Made by a program: the position numbers and the translations under genes. A DNA stretch of 60,063 bases from M55B112 sp040880545 (lineage in GTDB: Bacteria > Bacteroidota > Bacteroidia > Bacteroidales > GCA-2748055). This document shows positions 44,708 to 53,139 of this stretch, one piece after another. Position 1 is the first letter of the stretch; every line of letters begins with the position of its first letter. Location of the stretch: NCBI GenBank assembly GCA_040880545.1, contig JBBDIE010000194.1, forward strand, positions 1-60,063. Direction: 5' to 3'. The notes beneath the pieces are model-generated. The model did no database searches and was not told the DNA's origin. It saw only the letters and a program-made list of their open reading frames with translations.

Positions 44708-46153
44708 TTATTTGTCAAACCATAGCTTATCATAAATCTGCGGAATCTCTTCCGGGGCGTTTATGTTCCCGGTAAGTTCATCATCAGGATAGGGCCAGCG
44801 TCGCATGATACCACCTGCAGGGGCCCCATTGGGTAACTGAAGGTCCGGCACCTCGTTCCCCTCATCACCAGAACGTCTTGACTGAATCCATGCATCCAGG
44901 CTACGGTCCATCAAGTGGATCCAATGTTGAACATGAACCTCGTAAAGTGCATCCTCGGCAGTCATTCCTGAAATATCGGGTAGATCGTTTGTTATAAAAT
45001 TATCAGTTTCACCCTGGGGAACTTCGTAAAACAACATTGATTCAGTTACAGCCTCTTCCAAATAGGTTGCAGCTCGATTCAGATCAACCCCGACACCTAT
45101 TCCCCGGGTATAGATCTCTGCCAGGTAAAACAGCACCTCTGAATTACTGTAAATCAATTCAGGTGCATCAGCCCTGTAGAGATAACTGCTTATCACACTG
45201 GTTGTGGCATCTGCCTCGGTGGCGGTTTCAATAGCTTTGAACTCTCCCGGGGCAGCTTCCGGTCCTTCGTCGAAATAGACCGGGATACGGGGATCATTAT
45301 ATGCCGCCATAAAATCATACACATTTCTGTTGGCAAAAATCCAGAAATTGGAACCACTGGTATATTTATCAAACAGTTTGAATTTGATGTTCTGGTTTTC
45401 AGGACTGTCGAAAAACGGAAACTTAAAATTGTCTTCAGCCGAAGAAATAAAATCTTCGTCAAGGAGAGCCGCAATCTCTGAAGCCACAGACGGATCCTGG
45501 TCATATAAGGTCATATATATCTTTAACTTAACAGCATTTGCAAATCTGATCCATTTATCCAGGTCTCCCTTGTAAAACAGATCACTTTCGATGATCCGCA
45601 CCGGACTGCTGTTATCAATCTGTTCAATGGCCGCATCAATATCTTCGATGAGTCCGCGAAGTATTACCTCCTGCGGTTCAAATTCAGGATAAGCATGATC
45701 GGCGCTCCAAGCCTGAGAATAGGGCATGTCTCCGTAAATCATGGTACATTCATAAATCAACTCCGCCATCAGAATTTTCGATTGTGCCGCTTTGTTGGGC
45801 GCCATTGGATCACTGCTTTCTGCCAGGTCAATGGCCAGTTTCAGATTGTTACCACTGGTAGAGTAGTACATTTTCCATGTATTTCCCAGCGAATAAGGAC
45901 TTATATCATACCGGTCTTCTCCATAACCCCAGCCAAATGAGCCACCGGTGGCAATGGATTGATTCATGAATCCGATGGGCATGTAATTGTCTCCGCCTGT
46001 CCGGTTTGCTGCATAACAAACTGCAGCATAAGCGAACAAATCATCCGGGTCAGCCACGGTAGACTTATTCGGGTTGGTATTTACGTCCAGCCATGATTCG
46101 CAGGATGTACCAACCATCGAAATGATCAATGTGATTATCAGTAATTTTTTCAT
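44708..46153 (-). CDS. SusD/RagB-family nutrient-binding lipoprotein
   Basis: 481 residues; outer-membrane lipoprotein (ITLIISMVGTSCESWLDVNTNPNKS). The TPR-like helical fold is suggested by FAYAAVCYAANRTGG, LKLAIDLAESSDPMAPNKAAQSKILMAELIYECTMIYGDMPYSQAW, and SEVLFYLAEIYTRGI near the end. It appears to belong to the SusD-like group 2 by its opening. It acts as the lid on the SusC transporter at the cell surface. Second in the operon, 71 bp after susC. Confidence 0.9.
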   Translation of the reverse strand: MKKLLIITLIISMVGTSCESWLDVNTNPNKSTVADPDDLFAYAAVCYAANRTGGDNYMPIGFMNQSIATGGSFGWGYGEDRYDISPYSLGNTWKMYYSTSGNNLKLAIDLAESSDPMAPNKAAQSKILMAELIYECTMIYGDMPYSQAWSADHAYPEFEPQEVILRGLIEDIDAAIEQIDNSSPVRIIESDLFYKGDLDKWIRFANAVKLKIYMTLYDQDPSVASEIAALLDEDFISSAEDNFKFPFFDSPENQNIKFKLFDKYTSGSNFWIFANRNVYDFMAAYNDPRIPVYFDEGPEAAPGEFKAIETATEADATTSVISSYLYRADAPELIYSNSEVLFYLAEIYTRGIGVGVDLNRAATYLEEAVTESMLFYEVPQGETDNFITNDLPDISGMTAEDALYEVHVQHWIHLMDRSLDAWIQSRRSGDEGNEVPDLQLPNGAPAGGIMRRWPYPDDELTGNINAPEEIPQIYDKLWFDK

Positions 46154-46224
46154 CTTTCAAAATTTATGTCAATAGTTCTGTATCGTCCCCTGTGTGAAAC
46201 AGGAACACGTACTATATTATTTTA

Positions 46225-49200
46225 TTAAAATGTTAACATGAGATTAACCCCGTAACTTCTTACGGATGGGATACTGTTGAATTCAACCCCTTCACCTACT
46301 GCAGCAGGCCCGAAGAAATTCAGTTCAGGATCAACATGAGGAACAAGGTCCCTGATGATCCATAGGTTTCTGGCCTCTACACCAAGTCTTAATCCTTCAA
46401 TAAAGGTCCTCTCAAGCATGCCTCCCGGTAAATTATAGGAGAGCCGTATCTCTCTTAATTTGATGTAAGAGGCATCGAATACATTGCCTTCTGTATTACT
46501 GATGGCACTGTAATGCGACCAGAAATCCTGCATGCTCTGCACAGGAACATCATTGGGAACGTAGGTCCCGTCACCCTGGTCAAGAACACCGTGGTCGATA
46601 AAGGACTGCCCCCTGTTTTCTAAGGTTTCTATGGCCAGGCCCGATGATCGGACACCTCCCACCGTACCGGAATAGAAGACTCCACCCTGTCTGATATCAA
46701 CCAAAAAATTCAGGTCAATTCCCTTGAATGAGAAGGTATTATTTATTCCCATGATCCAGTCAGGATAGATATCCCCGAATCTTTTGCCGGGAGCTATTTC
46801 CCTGAGACCTGTATTTGGATTGATGATGATCTCACCGGCTTCATTTCTTTTCCAACCGGTACCGTACAGTCCAAACTCCTCACCCGGAGTGGCTTTAATC
46901 TGCAAGCCGCTCCAACCACTGGTAAGCTGGTACTCTGACAATCCCTCGGAAAGCTCTTCCACAATCTGTGTGTTTTTATTGAAGTTGACATCAACATTCC
47001 AGTTTACTCCGCCCGTCTTCCTGACAATAGCCAGGTGAAGGTCTGCCTCAAACCCCACATTGGATACGGCTCCAACATTTACATTCTTGTTGAAATATCC
47101 AGTGGAGAGTGGTATGTCAATGGCAATGATCTGGTTGGTAGTCATTGTATTATAATAGGTGAAATCAATGCCTATACGGTTGTTAAAAAGGCGCAGATCT
47201 GTGCCCACTTCAACAGTTGAAGCATTTTGCGGCTGAAGATCAGCGGTAGGATAAACTCTCGGTCCTGTAACCCCCACGAGTCCGCCGTGCGGAAAGTTAC
47301 CATTCAGACTGAATTGGGCGTAGTATTCTTCTGCAGCCGTAAATTGAAAATCGAGTTGGTAAGGATCTTCATCGGAACCAACATTCGCCCAGCTCAACCG
47401 TATCTTACCAAAACTTAACACATCATTTTTTGGTAGTAATTCTGTGAATATCAAACTACTGCTCACGGAAGGATAGAAATAAGCATTATTAGACACAGGT
47501 AGTGTGGAACTCCAGTCATTCCTTCCTGTAATATTCATGTAGAGGAAATTTTTATAACTGAGACCAACATCTGCATAGACACCCATCAGCCGCCTGATAT
47601 TATAAAGATTTGAGGGACTGGTTGATTTGGCATTACCAAAAGTATACAGGTCGTCAAGTACCAGATCTGTAGCAGTTACTGTAGTTCTGCGCCATTCCGC
47701 CTGGTAAATATTATGCCCCGCAATAACCCGCACATTCAGATCGCTGTTCAGATCAAAATTCATGGTAGCCATGGCATCGTTATTGAATACCCTGTTGAAA
47801 AGATTCCAGGTAGTGAACTTCCCGTTCATATGCCCCAGTGTCCCTTTTTTATATACTTGTCTGCGGTACTCAGCATAGAAATCAGTACCAACCCTGTTTG
47901 ATATTGTCAGCCAATCTGTTAGTTTATAGGAAACATGCATGCTTCCGATCATCCGCTCCAGGTCATTGGTAAATTTGTTGTTGTTAATGATCCAGTAAGG
48001 GTTATTTACAGACTTATCACCGTCGAGCGAAATTTGTTTACCAAATTCATCCACATAATTATTCTTCACATCTTCAATACTAACAGTCCTGGGGAGCCCG
48101 TTGATCTTTGAGGAGAGGATGTTCTTGTCATTACTGCCCTGGGCAGGCCTCCCGGTAGAATTAGTTTTGATATAGTTGATGGATGCACGGGCAGAAAGCC
48201 TGTCTGAAAGTTTTCTTCCTGCATTGAGTGAGATACTGTTTTTACCGTAATAGGATTCGGGTATCACCCCCTGCTGTGAATTATTTGTCACACCGAGGCG
48301 GAAATCAGAATTCTCGTCTCCTCCCGAGATACCGATGGAATTGATCATAGTCAACCCGGTCTGATAAAAGTCGCGTACATTGTTCGGATAGGCCTGCAAA
48401 GTGACCTCATCACCTTTAAAATCAGTGAATAATTGATCCTGAACCTGGCTGATTTCGGGTCCCCAGCCATTGAGAAACTTCAGGTCATAATTTCCATAAC
48501 TTCCCTGTGCATATTCATTTTGAAATTCGGGAAGCTTCAGGGGTGTGTCCCATCGGTAGGAAGAATTTAGCTGAACCTGCATGGTTCCTGCCTTGCCTCG
48601 TTTAGTGGTAATAATAATGGCACCGTTCTTTGCACGTGCACCATAAAGTGCTGTAGCAGCAGAACCTTTCAGTACCGAAATAGATTGTACATCATCAGAG
48701 CTTAGGTCTGTGGCCCTGTTCCCCACATCAACATTTCCTTCTATTTCATTTGGCTCATAGTATGAGTTGTCAATGGGCATTCCATCCACAACAAATATGG
48801 GCTGGTTGTCGCCGCCCAGGGAGTTGGCACCACGAATAATAATCTTGGAAGATCCGCCGACGGTTCCCGATTGCTGGTTTATCCTGACACCGGACACTTT
48901 TCCCGACAAGCTGTTCACGACACTTGATTCCCTGACGGAATTAAGCTGTTCGTCGCCCACCGTGGAGACTTTATAACCAAGTGATTTTTCTGTCCGTGTA
49001 ATTCCTACTGCCGTAACCACAACTTCGTCCAGGTTCAGATATTCAGAGATAAGTTCCACATTGATGGTGGAACGGCCGTTCACGGCCTCCTCTCTTCTGT
49101 CCATTCCAACGAAACTGAATATAAGTACGGCATCATCCCCCGGTACTTCAATGGTATAGAAACCATCCACATCTGTAATGGTCCCTATTTGTGTACCCTG

Positions 49201-49332
49201 CACCAGGACGGATACACCTGGCAGGGGTGCATTGTCTTCGGCACTGGTAACCGTACCGGAAACTCCTGCCTGGGCAAGAGCAACTGTATAGCTCAGTGCC
49301 AAAAACAACGAGAAAAAAATAATTCTTTTCAT
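46225..49332 (-). CDS. SusC/RagA-family TonB-dependent outer-membrane transporter
   Basis: 1035 residues. Signal peptide (IFFSLFLALSYTVALAQAG), then a carboxypeptidase-regulatory-like domain (GVSGTVTSAEDNAPLPGVSVLVQGT), the linker LDEVVVTAVGITRTEKSLGYKVSTVG, the plug domain with IIRGANSLGGDNQPIFVVDGMPIDN and VLKGSAATALYGARAKNGAIIITTKRG, and a 22-strand barrel ending in a phenylalanine (SYGVNLMLTF). With SusD it imports oligomers across the outer membrane using TonB energy. No hydrolase gene is adjacent, so the cargo (glycan or peptide) is uncertain. Confidence 0.94.
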   Translation of the reverse strand: MKRIIFFSLFLALSYTVALAQAGVSGTVTSAEDNAPLPGVSVLVQGTQIGTITDVDGFYTIEVPGDDAVLIFSFVGMDRREEAVNGRSTINVELISEYLNLDEVVVTAVGITRTEKSLGYKVSTVGDEQLNSVRESSVVNSLSGKVSGVRINQQSGTVGGSSKIIIRGANSLGGDNQPIFVVDGMPIDNSYYEPNEIEGNVDVGNRATDLSSDDVQSISVLKGSAATALYGARAKNGAIIITTKRGKAGTMQVQLNSSYRWDTPLKLPEFQNEYAQGSYGNYDLKFLNGWGPEISQVQDQLFTDFKGDEVTLQAYPNNVRDFYQTGLTMINSIGISGGDENSDFRLGVTNNSQQGVIPESYYGKNSISLNAGRKLSDRLSARASINYIKTNSTGRPAQGSNDKNILSSKINGLPRTVSIEDVKNNYVDEFGKQISLDGDKSVNNPYWIINNNKFTNDLERMIGSMHVSYKLTDWLTISNRVGTDFYAEYRRQVYKKGTLGHMNGKFTTWNLFNRVFNNDAMATMNFDLNSDLNVRVIAGHNIYQAEWRRTTVTATDLVLDDLYTFGNAKSTSPSNLYNIRRLMGVYADVGLSYKNFLYMNITGRNDWSSTLPVSNNAYFYPSVSSSLIFTELLPKNDVLSFGKIRLSWANVGSDEDPYQLDFQFTAAEEYYAQFSLNGNFPHGGLVGVTGPRVYPTADLQPQNASTVEVGTDLRLFNNRIGIDFTYYNTMTTNQIIAIDIPLSTGYFNKNVNVGAVSNVGFEADLHLAIVRKTGGVNWNVDVNFNKNTQIVEELSEGLSEYQLTSGWSGLQIKATPGEEFGLYGTGWKRNEAGEIIINPNTGLREIAPGKRFGDIYPDWIMGINNTFSFKGIDLNFLVDIRQGGVFYSGTVGGVRSSGLAIETLENRGQSFIDHGVLDQGDGTYVPNDVPVQSMQDFWSHYSAISNTEGNVFDASYIKLREIRLSYNLPGGMLERTFIEGLRLGVEARNLWIIRDLVPHVDPELNFFGPAAVGEGVEFNSIPSVRSYGVNLMLTF

Positions 49333-49708
49333 AGAATAAAATTTAGTTGAACAAATAGTTTAATTTTTAACATCCTGCATGGAAAAACAAAGCTGCTACT
49401 GAAAATCAACTGCAGTCATATGATTTTCAACAACAAGAAAACAGGTAAAACCGGTAATAACTATTTAATTCAACCTACTGTAGCGCAGGAACAGTATTTG
49501 CATGTATATGCAGAAAGAAGGCCATTCACAGACCGCTGGCTGTTGTTAACACCCGTGGTTGACAGATTTTACAGACGATTATTGCCGAGTGCCTGGAATG
49601 CAGCTGTTAAAGAAGTGCAAAACAACAGGCTAAGCGTGTGAGCTACCAGTGGCCATGTTGAATAAGAGAGGAGGTTTATTTGATGAAAACGGTGAGGCGT
49701 AAAAACAC

Positions 49709-49740
49709 AAATGGGGATAAATTTTACTTTATCCCCATTT
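49709..49740. other. Perfect 13-bp hairpin in the susC upstream region
   Basis: AAATGGGGATAAA (49709-49721) and TTTATCCCCATTT (49728-49740) are exact complements with a 6-nt loop. The right arm ends in TTT on either strand, so it could terminate a transcript, for example one covering 49420-49641. It lies about 375 bp before the susC start. Confidence 0.6.
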
Positions 49741-50287
49741 CACTGCAGGAAGCCCACAGCCACCAAACAGTGCCAAGATACGGTTATGGCTGGCTTGTTG
49801 TTCAAAATCCCTTAGGATTTCTATCCCAGGCCCTGACTTACCGATCATGCACCTTGGCGCACCATCGAAAAGCCGTCCATTCACCGGAAAATTAATCCCG
49901 GCTTCCCGGACTCACTGTCTGATCATTTACTCAAGCAGGTCTTACGATCTGACTTCAGAAAATGTGAATAGCCTTATGGAACCACAAAGGATTCTTTACA
50001 GCTCTTCATTCAGCAGTTCAACCTTTTAATGACCGACCACAGTTTGATCTGTCAGGCTGAATGTAACAGGATTCCCCGTCACACGATTGGCTCTTATGAT
50101 TTCCACAAAACAGTCTCCTGTAGTTGCGGCCGGATCGATTGCCGTCTGGCTCACTTACCGGAACAATCTTCTGAACAGCCCTTTATCTCTCACTTGGTAA
50201 AACCAAATTTATTCCATAAAACAAATCAAGTCAAGCAAACAGCCAAATCACTGTTCACAAACAATAAACAGAGGTTGTAAACAATTT

Positions 50288-50357
50288 GTTAATAGCAATT
50301 AACTGCATGAACAGGACTATACAGCACCGTACTGGCTGAATATTAACATTGGTTAAT
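50288..50357. promoter_or_regulatory. Paired GTTAAT palindromes upstream of the 50522 gene
   Basis: GTTAAT-N4-ATTAAC at 50288-50303 and ATTAAC-N4-GTTAAT at 50342-50357: four half-sites in two palindromes of opposite orientation with the same N4 spacing, centred 54 bp apart. Such an arrangement suits a dimeric regulator with cooperative binding, but AT-rich sequence makes chance similarity possible. Confidence 0.35.
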
Positions 50358-50521
50358 AACCTTTTATGAACAATAAACCTCCTTCAATTGATATTTTGTT
50401 GTAATTTGTTACATAATAAACGATGGAGAGCATATCCCATTTTTTTTAGTTATCAATTGAATGTTATACATTTGAATTTAACATTCAGATCAGGCATCAA
50501 AAAATATAAAAATTTCATCAT

Positions 50522-51193
50522 ATGCAAAAAATATGTTCTGCGTTGGTTCTGGTTGCTTCTTTCCTGATGGTGAACAGTACTGTAAACGCTCAGAGCCCGG
50601 TAACCATTCTGTTTAATGGTGTATTGACTGACATCGAGGACACCTCTATATCAAACGATACTGTCAATATCGATTTTACGATCATCAGTTCTGATGAAGA
50701 GCCTTTGTTTAATAAAAAGATCACCGTACCAACAACAGCTGCGGGCGAGTTTATGGCAGATTTCACTAATCTTCCCGAACTTTTCAACAGCTCAGCTAAC
50801 AGGCAACTAGTGGATATTGTCGTGGTTATGAATTCAGTTAACGGGGCTTCCTGGATGGACCAAAAAGATTTCATGGTCAAATACCACTTTGAGAAACTGG
50901 GCAATGAGGAATACAGTATTACCAGGTTCGAGGGACAGACAATGGAACATTATGATATGCATCCGCTCTGGGATTTCAACGATGTATATCCTTTCGGATA
51001 CCTCAACAGCAGATTTATGATCTCGTTCAGTACGGAGCTATCCGATCCGAACTCTATTATTGCCATCCTGGATGACATTCCTGTACCTGAAGAGGTATAT
51101 GAAGAGGCTGCACCTGCACCAATGGCAGCTCCACCCCCGCCCCAACGTGGGGTCAAGGGCGGATATGCCGTAGGGGGTTACAAAAAGAAATAA
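50522..51193 (+). CDS. Secreted protein with proline-rich, glycine/lysine C-terminal tail
   Basis: 223 residues with a signal peptide (ALVLVASFLMVNSTVNAQ). The mature part begins SPVTILFNGVLTDIEDTSISNDTVNIDFTII, a beta-sandwich-like pattern, and continues with mixed strands. The end is unusual: PEEVYEEAAPAPMAAPPPPQ then RGVKGGYAVGGYKKK, a proline stretch and a Gly/Tyr/Lys tail. No family is recognised. It is monocistronic with a terminator at 51195. A surface or envelope-associated role is likely from the tail, but nothing more can be said. Confidence 0.7.
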   Translation: MQKICSALVLVASFLMVNSTVNAQSPVTILFNGVLTDIEDTSISNDTVNIDFTIISSDEEPLFNKKITVPTTAAGEFMADFTNLPELFNSSANRQLVDIVVVMNSVNGASWMDQKDFMVKYHFEKLGNEEYSITRFEGQTMEHYDMHPLWDFNDVYPFGYLNSRFMISFSTELSDPNSIIAILDDIPVPEEVYEEAAPAPMAAPPPPQRGVKGGYAVGGYKKK

Positions 51194-51194
51194 C

Positions 51195-51230
51195 CGGGAA
51201 GAAATTCAGAATTTATCTCCCGTTTTATTT
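51195..51230 (+). terminator. Terminator after the 50522 gene
   Basis: CGGGA (51195-51199) with TCCCG (51218-51222) and inner AAATTC/GAATTT (51202-51207, 51209-51214) form a stem with a small internal loop; TTTTATTT follows. It overlaps the stop of the convergent floA gene, so it is compact for both. Confidence 0.65.
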
Positions 51231-52235
51231 ATCCTTATTTCCTGAATTTCGGTCGGACTTTTTACCTGTACCCTTTGAGATTGAATCCCGCATGGTGGTG
51301 TCGGCCTCAATGTTCTTGAACTTATAATAGTCCATGATACCCAGGTTTCCGCTTCGGAATGCTTCTGCCATGGCCAATGGAATCTGCACCTCTGCCTCAA
51401 TAACTTTCGCCCTTGCTTCCTGTGCTTTCGCCTTCATCTCCTGTTCAGTTGCAACGGCCATTGCCCTACGCTCCTCAGCTTTTGCCTGGGCGATATTCTT
51501 ATCCGCATTGGCCTGGTCCATCTGAAGTACTGCACCAATATTTTTACCGATGTCAATGTCGGCAACATCAATGGAGAGTATCTCAAAGGCTGTTCCTGCA
51601 TCCAGTCCTTTTTCAAGAACGATCCGGGAGATAAAATCGGGATTTTCAAGCACCTCCTTATGAGAGATAGCGGATCCAATGGATGAAACGATCCCTTCAC
51701 CTACCCTGGCAAGCACGGTTTCTTCACCTGCACCACCTACCAGTTGTTTAATGGATGCCCGTACTGTAACCCGGGCCTTGGCTATGAGCTGAATACCATC
51801 CTTTGCCACCGCTGTAACCGGAGGTGTGTTTATTACTTTAGGATTTACCGACATCTGTACCGCTTCCAGAACATCCCTACCTGCCAGGTCAATGGCTGTA
51901 GCCATGTTGTATCCGAGGTCAATATTTGCCTTATTGGCAGAAACAAGTGCATGAACCACCTGTTCCACATGCCCCCCTGCAAGGTAATGTGCCTCGAGCT
52001 CATCGCGCTTAATCACATCCAGCCCGGCTTTATGTGCTTCGATCATCGACCGGACGATGACAGTGGGTGGCACCTTCCTCCAGCGCATAAGGATCAGCTG
52101 CAGTAGCGATATCCTTACACCCGACAGGAGTGCGGTAAACCAAAGCCCGATTGGTATAAAATAGAGAATGATCCATAGGCCAATGATACTGGCCACGACA
52201 ATAATGATCCATGAAAAAGAAAAATCAGCTTCCAT
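51225..52235 (-). CDS. floA: Flotillin-like protein FloA
   Basis: 336 residues. Two hydrophobic segments near the N-terminus (about 8-25 and 28-48) form the membrane hairpin; the SPFH-like domain follows (VSANKANIDLGYNMATAIDLAGRDVLEAVQMSVNPKVI, PPVTAVAKDGIQLIAKARVTVRASIKQLVGGAGEETVLARVGEGI), then the helical AKAEERRAMAVATEQEMKAKAQEARAKVIEAE region typical of flotillins and GSGNLG-like end (FRSGNLGIMDYYKFKNIEADT). It scaffolds membrane microdomains. It is last in a ClpS-NfeD-FloA operon, 7 bp after nfeD, the usual nfeD-floA pairing. Confidence 0.94.
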   Translation of the reverse strand: MEADFSFSWIIIVVASIIGLWIILYFIPIGLWFTALLSGVRISLLQLILMRWRKVPPTVIVRSMIEAHKAGLDVIKRDELEAHYLAGGHVEQVVHALVSANKANIDLGYNMATAIDLAGRDVLEAVQMSVNPKVINTPPVTAVAKDGIQLIAKARVTVRASIKQLVGGAGEETVLARVGEGIVSSIGSAISHKEVLENPDFISRIVLEKGLDAGTAFEILSIDVADIDIGKNIGAVLQMDQANADKNIAQAKAEERRAMAVATEQEMKAKAQEARAKVIEAEVQIPLAMAEAFRSGNLGIMDYYKFKNIEADTTMRDSISKGTGKKSDRNSGNKDK

Positions 52236-52242
52236 AATTTAT

Positions 52243-52707
52243 TTATTTTTTTGATTTTACAGTTATATGCGTTCCTTCTATCGCTACTATTTCTACTTTG
52301 GTATGTTCATCAATATATCCTTCAATTGATCTTGCTTCCCGGACCATTTCATTGACCATGATCTTTCCCATGGGAGCCAGCCTGGTAACCGTTTCTCCCT
52401 CATCCCCCTGCTTGATACCATCGATAAGCAACGACTCACCGACGCTTCCCATTACATTTGTGTTAAGCATAAACCTGCGCCAGGTCCTTGCCCGGAGCGA
52501 AAAGGCAATCACGAAAACACTTAACAGGATCGTACCGATGAGAACCCAGATCCCTGTAACCGTTCCGTAATCCTCAAAAGCTTTGTATACACCCAGTACC
52601 GTAAGCACCAACCCGCCAATCCCAGCCACGGTAATGCCTGGCACTAACAGGAATTCTATCACAAATAAAAGAATCCCAAGGACGATCAACAAGATTATTC
52701 CAGTCAT
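52243..52707 (-). CDS. NfeD-family membrane protein
   Basis: 154 residues: three hydrophobic segments (GIILLIVLGILLFVIEFLLVPG, TVAGIGGLVLTVLGVYKAF, GIWVLIGTILLSVFVIAFSL), then a C-terminal OB-fold (VGESLLIDGIKQGDEGETVTRLAPMGKIMVNEMVREARSIEGYIDEHTKVEIVAIEGTHITVK). This is the short NfeD type without the protease domain, typical of partners of FloA, and starts 11 bp after the clpS-like gene. Confidence 0.9.
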   Translation of the reverse strand: MTGIILLIVLGILLFVIEFLLVPGITVAGIGGLVLTVLGVYKAFEDYGTVTGIWVLIGTILLSVFVIAFSLRARTWRRFMLNTNVMGSVGESLLIDGIKQGDEGETVTRLAPMGKIMVNEMVREARSIEGYIDEHTKVEIVAIEGTHITVKSKK

Positions 52708-52718
52708 TTGTATTATGT

Positions 52719-53000
52719 CTATTCAATTGTAACAGTCAGCCCACGAGCCGCCAACTCCTTCCGAATCATCTTCAACTCACCAGTATTCCTGTTCAGAATC
52801 TCACATTTGCCGTTATAATGGGTGATCATTGCGCACTGCTCAGCTTGTGTAATTGAGTGGTCACATACCTCTTCCAACACTTCCATGACATATTCTATTG
52901 AGTTAATGTCATCATTATGAAGCACTAATAAAGATCCCCTGTCAGTTTGTCCCTGCGCTGATCTTTTCTTATTCGGCCTGTAGGAAAAGTTACTATCCAT
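52719..53000 (-). CDS. clpS: ClpS-like Clp protease adaptor
   Basis: 93 residues. LLVLHNDDINSIEYVMEVLEEVCDHSITQAEQCAMITHYNGKC and KMIRKELAARGLTVTIE follow ClpS closely: the NDD motif that starts the N-degron pocket, and the histidine/hydrophobic helix. It delivers proteins with N-terminal bulky residues to ClpAP in other bacteria; the N-terminal tail (about 22 residues) is basic and flexible. It is first in the operon with nfeD and floA, with its promoter at 53018; co-transcription of these is worth noting. Confidence 0.88.
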   Translation of the reverse strand: MDSNFSYRPNKKRSAQGQTDRGSLLVLHNDDINSIEYVMEVLEEVCDHSITQAEQCAMITHYNGKCEILNRNTGELKMIRKELAARGLTVTIE

Positions 53001-53017
53001 CGTAGTTGTAATCTATC

Positions 53018-53025
53018 CAAATATA
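53018..53025 (-). promoter_or_regulatory. -7 promoter element of the clpS-nfeD-floA operon
   Basis: TATATTTG on the minus strand, exact TAnnTTTG; predicted start near 53012 with a short leader of about 12 nt before ATG 53000. Confidence 0.55.
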
Positions 53026-53139
53026 TGAAAAGAAATCATAATCCTTTTAACCGAACCATATGTTTTCTTGCATCAGGTATAAAATAGCAGATTTACCGAT
53101 GGGATGACAATTACTTATACAGGAAAGCATGGATGATAA

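Larger units (their letters stand above)
49333..50521. other. 1.2-kb intergenic region upstream of susC
   Basis: No supported gene. A 73-codon plus-strand frame (49420-49641) has a plausible composition but no recognised domain; frames further right look like chance. It contains a perfect hairpin at 49709-49740, a GGAGG-like ribosome site before ATG 49683 that opens only a short frame, and the paired GTTAAT repeats at 50288-50357. It must include the promoters of susC (minus) and the 50522 gene (plus). Confidence 0.5.

Noticed and set aside
49680..50280. Short plus-strand frames in the susC upstream gap as genes
   Set aside because: They run through the hairpin, have no recognisable domain or signal, and the composition looks non-coding.
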